A stretch of DNA of 64,000 nt from Bacillus pumilus (GTDB taxonomy: Bacteria > Bacillota > Bacilli > Bacillales > Bacillaceae), in NCBI RefSeq assembly GCF_024498355.1, contig NZ_CP101833.1:663001-727000 (forward strand), in the 5' to 3' direction. Under the pieces are notes generated by a model, which was not told the origin of the DNA, did not search any database, and worked only from the letters and a program-made list of their open reading frames with translations. Positions within the stretch are counted from its first letter, which is position 1; every line of letters starts with the position of its first letter. The position numbers were made by a program, and so were the translations under genes. Positions 54,578 to 64,000 of this stretch are shown piece by piece.

Positions 54578-55915
54578 ATGATTGTTATTGATTTATTTTC
54601 TGGAGCAGGAGGGCTGAGTGAGGGGTTTCATAAACACGACTTTAAAATTGCTGCGCATGTTGAAAAAGAATATTGGGCATGTGAAACAATTAAAACGCGT
54701 TTGTTTTACCATTTTCTAAAGGCAAAGAACGATTTAGAGTTATATAATGAATTCCTAAGGATGTCAGACAATTACCGCAATATTGAACTAACGAGAGCTT
54801 TAGTTTTTGAACGTTACCCTGAATTGAGAGAGAAGCTCGAGAAAGAAGTACTAAACCGGAAGTTTGGGAACCCCCATAATGACCCAACAGCTACTTCTTC
54901 TACGCAGATGATACAACTTATTCAGAATTCGCTTCAGTATAGCCGTGCTACAAGTGTAGATTTAATTATTGGCGGTCCGCCATGTCAAGCATATTCCTTG
55001 GTGGGGCGTAGCAGGATGAAAGAGAGTGTAGATAAAGACTCTAGAAACTATCTATTCCAGTACTATAAAAGAATTGTCGATGAGTTTAAACCTAAGGCGT
55101 TCGTTTTTGAAAATGTTCCGGGCTTACTCACTGCTAAGAAAGGGAATGTGTACCAAGAAATAAAGGAATCGTTTGATCAAATTGGTTACACAGTGCTATC
55201 TGGAACAAGTGAGGAAGACAAGAGTAATATAATCGATTTTGCTGATTTTGGTGTACCTCAAAGGAGAAAAAGGGTTATCCTGTTTGGTTTTCAAAAGAAT
55301 TTAAATTATGAGTACCCTAACTTTGACAGGCATAAATTATCTTGGGATATTCCTTTAACTACTCGAGATGTTATTTCAGATCTACCAGTCGTGAAGCCAA
55401 AACAAGGTCATGATCTTCAACTTTTCGAGTATGATTTAACGCAAAATGTCGATTATTTGTCGCCTTATGAACTGATGATGAGAGAAGACAGTATTGGATT
55501 TACTAATCACTTTGCAAGACCCATTAAAGATCGTGATGCTGAAATATATCAAATTGCTATAAAGCATGCCACTCAAGGTAGACAAATTAAGTATAATGAG
55601 TTGCCTGAGAGGTTGAAAACTCATAAGAATGATAAGGCATTTCTAGACCGATTTAAGGTTCATTGGTGGGATAGTATTCCACATACTGTAGTTGCTCATA
55701 TATCAAAAGATGGTCATTATAATATTCACCCTGATATTGGACAGTGTAGGTCTCTAACGGTGAGAGAGGCTGCACGAATACAGGGTTTCCCTGATAACTA
55801 TAAGTTTGAAGGTCCGCGTACTGCTCAGTTTACACAGGTTGGAAATGCTGTACCCCCTGTGATGTCTGGGGTAATTGCGAGAGCAGTGAAAGATGTTATT
55901 TGTGGTCAAATATAA
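54578..55915 (+). CDS. drmMII: DISARM DNA (cytosine-5) methyltransferase
   Basis: 445 residues with the full set of C5-methyltransferase motifs: DLFSGAGG (4-11, SAM binding), GGPPCQ with catalytic C136, FENVPG near 178, PQRRKR near 228, REAARIQGFP and QVGNAVPP near 426. The target-recognition region lies between about 250 and 390. In class 2 DISARM this enzyme marks host DNA so the system spares it. AAAGGGAGATT precedes the ATG. It has its own promoter, so methylation can be expressed without drmEAB, a sensible arrangement for protecting the host first. The recognition sequence cannot be read from the protein. Confidence 0.92.
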   Translation: MIVIDLFSGAGGLSEGFHKHDFKIAAHVEKEYWACETIKTRLFYHFLKAKNDLELYNEFLRMSDNYRNIELTRALVFERYPELREKLEKEVLNRKFGNPHNDPTATSSTQMIQLIQNSLQYSRATSVDLIIGGPPCQAYSLVGRSRMKESVDKDSRNYLFQYYKRIVDEFKPKAFVFENVPGLLTAKKGNVYQEIKESFDQIGYTVLSGTSEEDKSNIIDFADFGVPQRRKRVILFGFQKNLNYEYPNFDRHKLSWDIPLTTRDVISDLPVVKPKQGHDLQLFEYDLTQNVDYLSPYELMMREDSIGFTNHFARPIKDRDAEIYQIAIKHATQGRQIKYNELPERLKTHKNDKAFLDRFKVHWWDSIPHTVVAHISKDGHYNIHPDIGQCRSLTVREAARIQGFPDNYKFEGPRTAQFTQVGNAVPPVMSGVIARAVKDVICGQI

Positions 55916-56326
55916 AGTTTAAATATTTTTTTGCTTGGGTAAAGAAAATGTTCAATAAAATCAATTTCATTATAGAAATATATTAATAATTAGGAATATG
56001 TAGAAGTAATTTAAAGACACTTAGTCTTTTGTTGAGTGTTTTTTATAAAGGTTACATTATTAAAATTTGATGTTGTTATACTATATTTTGTGTTAAGAGA
56101 AGTACCTTGTTCTAAAATTGTATTTAGATAATTATTTCATACATATTTACTAAAGTACACTTGTTACTTCTTTTTAAATATTTCAAAACAATTGTTAGAC
56201 TTTATAGCTTATTTACATTAAGGGTTTTGAATAAAGTTAATCGTTAGGTAAATTAATTTGCACGTATTTATATAAAGAAAAATAAATTAAAGCTAAATGT
56301 CTTCACCCAATGACCTTTTTTGCAAT
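55916..56326. other. Intergenic region at right edge of the DISARM island
   Basis: Very AT-rich, with no credible gene. A terminator hairpin lies at 56017-56044. TTGAATAAAGTTAATC at 56227-56242 repeats, with a 4-base difference, a sequence at 45962-45981 on the other side of the island. Confidence 0.6.
56017..56044 (+). terminator. Terminator of drmMII
   Basis: ACACTTA (56017-56023) pairs with TGAGTGT (56033-56039, one G-U), followed by a T run. Confidence 0.65.
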
Positions 56327-56355
56327 TTTACCCGGTTCATATTAAAGTATATAAT
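56327..56355 (+). promoter_or_regulatory. Promoter of the dus gene, with 5' leader hairpin
   Basis: TTTACC (56327-56332), 17-base spacer, TATAAT (56350-56355). The leader contains GACATG (56385-56390) pairing with CATGTC (56404-56409), with GCC and GGC also facing each other inside. Confidence 0.55.
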
Positions 56356-56430
56356 GAAAAAATTGCGGAAAGACTTTATAGAAGGACATGCCCTTTAAGG
56401 CGCCATGTCATGAGAGGAATTGGATGAAAG

Positions 56431-57405
56431 ATGAGTAAAAATTTCTGGCGTGATTTACCACGGCCATTTTTTATATTAGCACCAATGGAAGAAGTGACAG
56501 ATGTTGTGTTTCGTCATGTTGTGAGTGAGGCGGCGAGACCGGATGTGTTTTTCACAGAGTTTACGAATAGTGAGAGCTATTGCCATCCTGATGGCATTCA
56601 AAGTGTGAAAGGCCGTTTAACGTTTACGGAGGATGAACAGCCGATTGTTGCTCATATTTGGGGAGACAAACCTGAAAACTTTAGACAAATGAGCATTGGA
56701 ATGGCGGAATTAGGATTTCAGGGGCTGGATATTAATATGGGTTGTCCTGTACCGAATGTGACACAAAACGGGAAGGGCAGCGGATTAATTCTTCGTCCTG
56801 ACGTTGCGGCAGAGCTGATTCAAGCTGCGAAAGCAGGTGGATTACCTGTCAGTGTGAAAACAAGACTTGGTTTTACTGAGGTTGATGAATGGCGCGGATG
56901 GCTCAGACACATATTGGAGCAAGACATTGTGAATTTATCGATTCACCTTCGCACAAGAAAGGAAATGAGCCAAGTGGATGCGCATTGGGAGCTCATTCCA
57001 GAGATTAAAAAGCTTCGTGATGAAGTAGCACCTGATACCCTTTTGACCATTAATGGTGATATTCCTGATCGACAAACGGGCTTAAAGCTCGCTGAGCAAT
57101 ATGGAATAGACGGAGTGATGATTGGGCGTGGGATTTTCCATAACCCATTTGCCTTTGAAAAAGAGCCGAAGGAACATACGAGTGATGAATTCCTAGGTCT
57201 TTTAAGATTACATCTTGATCTCCATGATCAATACTCCTCATTAGGTCTGCGTCCGTTCAAGGCGCTTCACCGCTTCTTTAAGATTTATGTCAAAGGATTC
57301 CGAGGAGCAAGTTTCCTAAGAAATCAATTAATGAACACATCATCAACAGATGAAGTGCGTGCGATGCTTGATGAATTTGAAGCGAGAAATAAAGAACAAT
57401 CATGA
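56431..57405 (+). CDS. dus: tRNA-dihydrouridine synthase, YfjN-like
   Basis: 324 residues of the Dus flavoprotein family. [11 protein letters not shown] opens the TIM barrel; the catalytic-cysteine signature is [27 protein letters not shown] and NGDIPD and [11 protein letters not shown] follow. It reduces uridine to dihydrouridine in tRNA D loops using FMN and NAD(P)H. Closest by memory to B. subtilis YfjN. A four-codon open frame (ATG AAA GAT GAG TAA) overlaps the start region and is probably incidental. The gene marks the return to core-like sequence after the island. Confidence 0.92.
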   Translation: MSKNFWRDLPRPFFILAPMEEVTDVVFRHVVSEAARPDVFFTEFTNSESYCHPDGIQSVKGRLTFTEDEQPIVAHIWGDKPENFRQMSIGMAELGFQGLDINMGCPVPNVTQNGKGSGLILRPDVAAELIQAAKAGGLPVSVKTRLGFTEVDEWRGWLRHILEQDIVNLSIHLRTRKEMSQVDAHWELIPEIKKLRDEVAPDTLLTINGDIPDRQTGLKLAEQYGIDGVMIGRGIFHNPFAFEKEPKEHTSDEFLGLLRLHLDLHDQYSSLGLRPFKALHRFFKIYVKGFRGASFLRNQLMNTSSTDEVRAMLDEFEARNKEQS

Positions 57406-57407
57406 TG

Positions 57408-57439
57408 AAAAAAGAGGAGGGAGAGCCCTTCTCTTTTTT
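57408..57439 (+). terminator. Terminator of dus
   Basis: A-rich stem ending GAGgaGGG (to 57421), 4-base loop, CCCttCTC and T run (57426-57439). Confidence 0.85.
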
Positions 57440-57455
57440 CTTTGTAATAGGACTA

Positions 57456-57469
57456 TTAAACTAGTTTAA
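57456..57469. promoter_or_regulatory. Perfect 14-bp palindrome upstream of the SMI1-family gene
   Basis: TTAAACTAGTTTAA is exactly self-complementary and lies about 46 bases before the start codon. It is a candidate operator; the regulator is unknown. Confidence 0.4.
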
Positions 57470-57514
57470 ATAAATGGTAAGATGAGATAGAAATGACATT
57501 TGGAGGTATTTATA

Positions 57515-57967
57515 TTGAAACCATTCTGGGATAAAGACAGAGAAAGCGATGAAACATTTAAGAAAATCAATGAGAAAGGAATTGCAAAAGCTGAAAAGAA
57601 GCTAGGCGTCATCCTGCCGGATACATATAAGAAACTGATCCTTGAACAAAATGGCGGATACACCCTTCATAACGCCTATCCGACCGATCAGCCGAATGGG
57701 TGGGCAGAGGATCATGTGTCATTTGATCATTTAAGAGGAATTGCCAAAGGTGAAGGCATTTTGGATAGTGATTATTTAATAGAAGAATGGGAATTGCCTG
57801 AGGGGCTTGTGCTCATTTGTGGGGATGGGCACACGTGGATTGCGCTGGATTATAGAGAAACAAAGGAGCATCCGCCAATTCATTACTTTGATCTAGAATA
57901 TGAGACGGATTTCAAATTAGCGGATTCGTTTGATGAACTGCTTGAGGGGCATTATACTGCTGAATAA
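57515..57967 (+). CDS. SMI1/KNR4-family protein
   Basis: TTG at 57515 (MKPFWDKDRE) is chosen because GGAGGT lies seven bases upstream; a TTG at 57500 overlaps it. About 150 residues with the SMI1/KNR4 pattern: IAKAEKKLGVILPDTYKKLILEQNGG, a Trp/Asp-rich middle, VLICGDGHTWIALDYR, then PPIHYFD. In bacteria this superfamily includes immunity proteins for polymorphic and contact-dependent toxins, but also many orphans of unknown role. No toxin gene is next to it. Confidence 0.82.
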   Translation: MKPFWDKDRESDETFKKINEKGIAKAEKKLGVILPDTYKKLILEQNGGYTLHNAYPTDQPNGWAEDHVSFDHLRGIAKGEGILDSDYLIEEWELPEGLVLICGDGHTWIALDYRETKEHPPIHYFDLEYETDFKLADSFDELLEGHYTAE

Positions 57968-58014
57968 CATTAAGCAGTCATCACTTATTTCAGAAAAATA
58001 TTTTGGTGTTTTTT

Positions 58015-58042
58015 GAGAGAGACAAAAGAGTCTCTCTTTTTT
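58015..58042 (+). terminator. Terminator of the SMI1-family gene
   Basis: AGAGAGAC (58016-58023) pairs with GTCTCTCT (58030-58037), followed by a T run. Confidence 0.8.
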
Positions 58043-58098
58043 GTGAAGCAATATTCAACCTTTCACCATTTGACTCCAAAAATGTGTGCTTGTTATTT

Positions 58099-58863
58099 TT
58101 AATTCCTATTATTCAATTGGTTCCATTTCCACTCACTAAATTTCCTGACGATAATATCTGCCACAATATAAAATGGCAGAAAGCTTGAGTTGTCCACTTT
58201 GTTATACAAGGGAAACGGGGTGCTGCTTACATAGATGTTAAACATGGCATTTTGTGCAAGGAAGTTATTTCTCAATGTGGTCATACTGATAAATTTGATA
58301 TGTCTCGTTTTTACCAATTGAATGATTTCATCTAAATTCTTCGATTCGCCTGATAAAGAAATGATAAATAAAAGATCATCCTCACCAAATTCAATGATTC
58401 CATCTGTTAAGTCTCGCTTACTTCGTAAAACTTGAGATTTCTTATGCAGCGACCATAGCTGTCGTTGTACATCATTGGCCAAATCGAGCTGTGCTGTTCC
58501 TGTACCATAAATATAAATATACGGTGCGCGATCAATCAGTTGATTTAATTGATGAAAGTCCAGCTGCTCCATATATTTCCTTGTCTGCTGGATATCTTGA
58601 TCGAGCAGCTTCATTAAATCTTGTGTTGTTTCTTCAGTATGATTATTCAATTTCACATAAGACTTTAAGTCACTGTAGCCGTCGAAGCCTATTTTCTTGG
58701 CAAGCCGATGGATGGATGAGATGGAAGTATGAGCATAATGAGCAAGATCCTGAATTTTCATGGTCTTCATTTCTTCAAGGTGATCGTGAATCGTTTTAAT
58801 AATGTGCAGGTCATTCTTATTTAAATCTTCGAAGTATTCATTTACCAGCTTGTCCAATATCAT
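58099..58863 (-). CDS. malR: RpiR-family regulator of maltose use, MalR-like
   Basis: 254 residues: N-terminal RpiR helix-turn-helix (about 1-75, with SISSIHRLAKKIGFDGYSDLK) and a C-terminal SIS sugar-phosphate-binding domain (about 105-235, YIYGTGTAQ and FIISLSGES). Divergent from malP-malA, which it probably activates in response to maltose 6-phosphate or a related ligand, as MalR (GlvR) does in B. subtilis. There, as I recall, malR lies between malA and malP in one direction, so the layout here is rearranged. Confidence 0.82.
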   Translation of the reverse strand: MILDKLVNEYFEDLNKNDLHIIKTIHDHLEEMKTMKIQDLAHYAHTSISSIHRLAKKIGFDGYSDLKSYVKLNNHTEETTQDLMKLLDQDIQQTRKYMEQLDFHQLNQLIDRAPYIYIYGTGTAQLDLANDVQRQLWSLHKKSQVLRSKRDLTDGIIEFGEDDLLFIISLSGESKNLDEIIQLVKTRHIKFISMTTLRNNFLAQNAMFNIYVSSTPFPLYNKVDNSSFLPFYIVADIIVRKFSEWKWNQLNNRN

Positions 58864-58881
58864 GCGATGTGCCCTCCAACA

Positions 58882-58909
58882 TGAAAATATTTTCTTCCTG
58901 TGAAAATAT
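58882..58909. promoter_or_regulatory. Candidate MalR operator
   Basis: GAAAATATTTTC (58883-58894) is a perfect 12-bp palindrome, and its half TGAAAATAT recurs at 58901-58909, about two helical turns away from the first copy (58882-58890). It lies between the divergent malR and malP genes. Confidence 0.45.
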
Positions 58910-58950
58910 AATCTAATGTTACAACTTGATTTCTAAATACGTCAAACCTA

Positions 58951-58979
58951 TTGGTTTTTGTAAGCGCTGCCTTTACAGT
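58951..58979 (+). promoter_or_regulatory. malPA promoter overlapped by a cre-like site
   Basis: TTGGTT (58951-58956), 17-base spacer, TACAGT (58974-58979). TGTAAGCGCTGCCT (58959-58972) inside the spacer matches the cre consensus at 13 of 14 positions, so CcpA would block this promoter when glucose is present. Confidence 0.6.
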
Positions 58980-59011
58980 GGTCTTATGGATCAAACAAAG
59001 GGGTTATGCTT

Positions 59012-61947
<2,936 letters not shown>

Positions 61948-61953
61948 CATGAG

Positions 61954-62001
61954 AATAAGCAATATGGGCGTGATAGCGCTCATATTGCTTATTTGTTTTT
62001 T
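61954..62001 (+). terminator. Terminator of malPA
   Basis: Long stem, AATAAGCAATATG (61954-61966) pairing with CATATTGCTTATT (61981-61993), followed by TGTTTTTT. Confidence 0.9.
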
Positions 62002-62021
62002 CAATTGATGTATTGTGATGG

Positions 62022-62052
62022 AGAAGAAAAGACCCCCTTACCAAAAGGGGGC
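62022..62052 (-). terminator. Terminator of the small acidic protein gene
   Basis: CCCCCTT (62033-62039) pairs with AAGGGGG (62045-62051); on the minus strand it is followed by TCTTTTCTT. Confidence 0.8.
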
Positions 62053-62061
62053 TCCATTTTC

Positions 62062-62433
62062 TTACTCTGCACTCTCCTCAACCTCACGGCTATCTTCTGT
62101 TTCACCAATATAAATTGGGCCGTTTGCGTGATCGACTCGGATTGGCCATTCGTATGGGACTTGCAGGCGTCTGGCGATGGCTCTCCAGAATTTTGTGGAA
62201 TCGAGTTCGAATTCTTGGAAGTCTTTTAATAATTCTTTGTAAGATGAGCCATCAAATTGAATGTACATGTCTTGCAGACGCATGAATGCGACATGTCTCA
62301 CTTCTAGTGCTGCCGCAGCTTCCATTTCTTCTTCTGTTGCTTCTCCGATGATTGTACCTGCGGGCGGAAGCATGTCATATACGTTAAATTCCTCTTCTTC
62401 TTCGTGTGCTGCATTGTGCTGTTGATCTGACAT
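62062..62433 (-). CDS. Small acidic protein of unknown function
   Basis: 123 residues, no family recognised. The first 15 residues include a run of five Glu; the protein is acidic overall. The middle (about 40-105) looks helical and ends in WRAIARRLQVPYEWPIRVDH followed by IYIGE, giving a conserved-looking folded core with acidic, probably disordered tails. No signal peptide or membrane segment. AAGGAGTG precedes the ATG. It stands alone between malA and the Rrf2 gene, with its own terminator. Good coding statistics and signals make it a real gene; no function is proposed. Confidence 0.8.
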   Translation of the reverse strand: MSDQQHNAAHEEEEEFNVYDMLPPAGTIIGEATEEEMEAAAALEVRHVAFMRLQDMYIQFDGSSYKELLKDFQEFELDSTKFWRAIARRLQVPYEWPIRVDHANGPIYIGETEDSREVEESAE

Positions 62434-62572
62434 TTTTCTTCACTCCTTCTAGTTTTCAATCAAAACTTTATTCCGTGCTTACTTCTATTATCGGAAGGAA
62501 ATGTGAAATGTGGAATGAAAAGAGGAGCAGATCCACAACACTTGCTTTTTTCTCTTGAATCATCTATGATCA

Positions 62573-62598
62573 ATTACAGATATAAAAGGTCTATAATA
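62573..62598. promoter_or_regulatory. Element A: probable Rrf2 operator upstream of its own gene
   Basis: 26-bp element, core AGATATAAA followed by GTCT six to nine bases on, matching Element B at 63069-63094 in 20 of 26 positions. It overlaps TATAAT-like sequence just before the Rrf2 gene. Confidence 0.6.
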
Positions 62599-62617
62599 GA
62601 TAGAAAGGAATCATCTG

Positions 62618-63055
62618 ATGAAATATTCTAAAGCGACCAACTATGCGCTGCATACGATGGTGTTTTTAACTCTTGCGCCAAAGGGCAAAGCGATTGGCGT
62701 TGAGCCTCTTGCTAAGATGCAAGATCTTTCACCTACCTATTTATCCAAAATTTTAACAAAGCTTGTGAAGGCGGGATTGATTGAATCAACGCCTGGTGCA
62801 CAGGGAGGATACACCCTTATCAAACGAAAGGAAGACATTTCGTTTTTAGATGTCATTCAGGCTGTAGAAGGACAAACGAATTTATTTCACTGTTCCTTAG
62901 AGCATGAGTCTTTAATGTCTCACGATGGTTGTTTGATTGAACAAGTCATGCAGGATGTTGAAACAAAAATGCAAGAAACCCTCAGTCAAAAACGGTTAAT
63001 TGATATTGCGAACCAAATTGAGCAGACAGAAAAAAATCCATTTCTCAAGATGTGA
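62618..63055 (+). CDS. Rrf2-family transcriptional regulator
   Basis: 145 residues with the Rrf2 winged-helix layout: KYSKATNYALHTMVFL, SPTYLSKILTKLVKAGLIES, GAQGGYTLIK, and ISFLDVIQAVEG. Only two cysteines lie in the effector region (FHCSLEH and DGCLIEQ), not the three of iron-sulfur sensors such as IscR, so it may sense thiol oxidation or another signal. It precedes a thioredoxin-reductase-like gene and shares a repeated upstream element with it. Confidence 0.88.
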   Translation: MKYSKATNYALHTMVFLTLAPKGKAIGVEPLAKMQDLSPTYLSKILTKLVKAGLIESTPGAQGGYTLIKRKEDISFLDVIQAVEGQTNLFHCSLEHESLMSHDGCLIEQVMQDVETKMQETLSQKRLIDIANQIEQTEKNPFLKM

Positions 63056-63068
63056 TTTTTTTGAACCT

Positions 63069-63094
63069 ATTATAGATATAAAGAGTCTTTAAAG
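63069..63094. promoter_or_regulatory. Element B: second Rrf2 operator copy, before the flavoprotein gene
   Basis: Begins ATTATAGATATAAA and continues with AGTCTTTAAAG; same spacing as Element A. It sits 26 bases before the start of the oxidoreductase gene. Confidence 0.6.
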
Positions 63095-63119
63095 TCTTTA
63101 ATAAAAAGGGGAGATTCAC

Positions 63120-64000
63120 ATGTTAATAGATTGTGCCATTATCGGAGGCGGACCAGCTGGATTAAATGCAGCACTTGTTGTGGGAAGAGGCAGAAATCAG
63201 GTCATCGTGTTTGATGACGAGCAGCCAAGAAATCGAGTGACACAGGAATCACATGGTTTTATTACAAACGATGGAATGACACCGTTTGAGATTAGAAAAG
63301 CGGGAGAGGCAGATCTTCAGACATACCCTAATATCCAAATGAAACGAAGTAGAATTGTTGATATACAAAAGAAAGAGGACCGTTTTACGTTACTGACACA
63401 CGAGGGGGATACGGTTGAATCAAAAAAAATCATATTGGCAACAGGACTTCAGGATATGTTACCAGAGATCAAAGGGATTCATGATGTGTATGGAAAGACG
63501 TTGTTTAGCTGTCCTTTCTGTGATGGATGGGAATTAAAGGACAAGGCACTTGCGCTCATTGCAGAGAATCAACGTGCCTTGCATATGGCTAAGCTTCTTT
63601 CCAATTGGACAAAGGATTTGATCGTGTTTACGAATGGACAACAAGTGTTAGCTGAAGAGGAAAGGGTACTTCTTTCGGCGCATTCTATTCAAGTCATTGA
63701 TGTGCCAATTGTGTCGATCGAAAATGACAATGGGCAGCTGTGCTCTCTTCAACTTGCGAATGGGGAGAGAGTAAAAAGAGAAGGCGGGTTTGTAGCAAGT
63801 GATTTCAAGCAGTCAGCCCCATTTGCCGAAAAGCTTGGCTGTCAAATGACGAAGAATGCGGGTATTGAAACAGATATCCTTGGACGCACATCCGTCAGCG
63901 GTGTATTTGCATGTGGTGATAATTTAGGCGGTCCTGCTCAGCTAGTTCTTGCAGCAGCAGCTGGCAGTCAGGCAGGAATGGGCGTGATTCATGAGCTTGT
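63120..64000 (+). CDS. Thioredoxin-reductase-like NAD(P)/FAD oxidoreductase, 3' end outside window
   Basis: ATG at 63120 follows AAAAGGGGAGA. The frame is open to base 64000 (293 codons), so only the last few residues are missing. N-terminal FAD motif is IIGGGPAGLNAAL; the redox motif is CPFC in FSCPFCDGWE; the C-terminal FAD motif is TSVSGVFACGDNLGG. ATGLQD lies before the redox motif. The central NAD(P)H loop is poorly conserved (no GxGxxA is obvious), as in thioredoxin-reductase-like proteins that are not classic TrxB. It is probably repressed or activated by the adjacent Rrf2 protein. Substrate unknown. Confidence 0.85.
   Translation, partial: MLIDCAIIGGGPAGLNAALVVGRGRNQVIVFDDEQPRNRVTQESHGFITNDGMTPFEIRKAGEADLQTYPNIQMKRSRIVDIQKKEDRFTLLTHEGDTVESKKIILATGLQDMLPEIKGIHDVYGKTLFSCPFCDGWELKDKALALIAENQRALHMAKLLSNWTKDLIVFTNGQQVLAEEERVLLSAHSIQVIDVPIVSIENDNGQLCSLQLANGERVKREGGFVASDFKQSAPFAEKLGCQMTKNAGIETDILGRTSVSGVFACGDNLGGPAQLVLAAAAGSQAGMGVIHEL

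Noticed and set aside
45720..56430. Transposon or prophage carrying the DISARM genes
   Set aside because: No transposase, integrase, terminal inverted repeats or phage structural genes are present.

Overview
The window looks like a chromosomal segment of a Bacillus of the pumilus/safensis/altitudinis type. The core gene order sapB, opuE, gatC-gatA-gatB, yerO, swrC, dgkB, rlmCD matches what I remember of the B. subtilis yer region. Protein sequences, GGAGG-type ribosome binding sites and sigma-A, sigma-B and CcpA signals are also Bacillus-like. No rRNA, tRNA, CRISPR array or insertion sequence was seen. All family names come from reading motifs by eye; nothing was searched.

Region 1 (1-30357) is the 3' part of a large hybrid NRPS/PKS operon. 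Five megasynthase genes and a small kinase gene are coupled end to end. Module order and reductive domains fit amicoumacin, a dihydroisocoumarin antibiotic. ORF1 carries an Asn-type adenylation domain and a PKS module with an atypical AT. ORF2 carries an A-PCP module. ORF3, ORF4 and ORF5 carry four chain-extension modules with KR pattern yes/no/yes/no, which is what the isochromanone ring needs. The last gene is an AmiN/YerI-type kinase that would phosphorylate the antibiotic as self-resistance. A secreted alkaline phosphatase gene converges on it across a shared bidirectional terminator.

Region 2 (30356-45721) is core genome: alkaline phosphatase, SapB/MgtC-family membrane protein, OpuE proline importer (sigma-B promoter and cre-like site upstream), GatCAB amidotransferase, TetR regulator YerO divergent from the RND exporter SwrC, a nucleoside hydrolase, DgkB lipid kinase and RlmCD 23S rRNA methyltransferase.

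Region 3 (45722-56300) is an AT-rich island just downstream of rlmCD. It holds a class 2 DISARM-like anti-phage system: drmE, drmA, drmB, then, after a 650-bp gap with its own promoter, the 5-methylcytosine methyltransferase drmMII. The usual drmC (phospholipase D-like) gene is absent, and the gap where it would lie carries no detectable remnant. It contains several inverted and direct repeats instead.

Region 4 (56320-64000) returns to core-like genes: a tRNA-dihydrouridine synthase (YfjN-like), a lone SMI1/KNR4 protein, a maltose PTS cluster (malR-like regulator divergent from malP-malA, with a cre-like site and a candidate MalR operator), a small acidic protein of unknown function, and an Rrf2 regulator followed by a thioredoxin-reductase-like flavoprotein cut by the window end. 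A near-identical 26-bp element precedes both of the last two genes.
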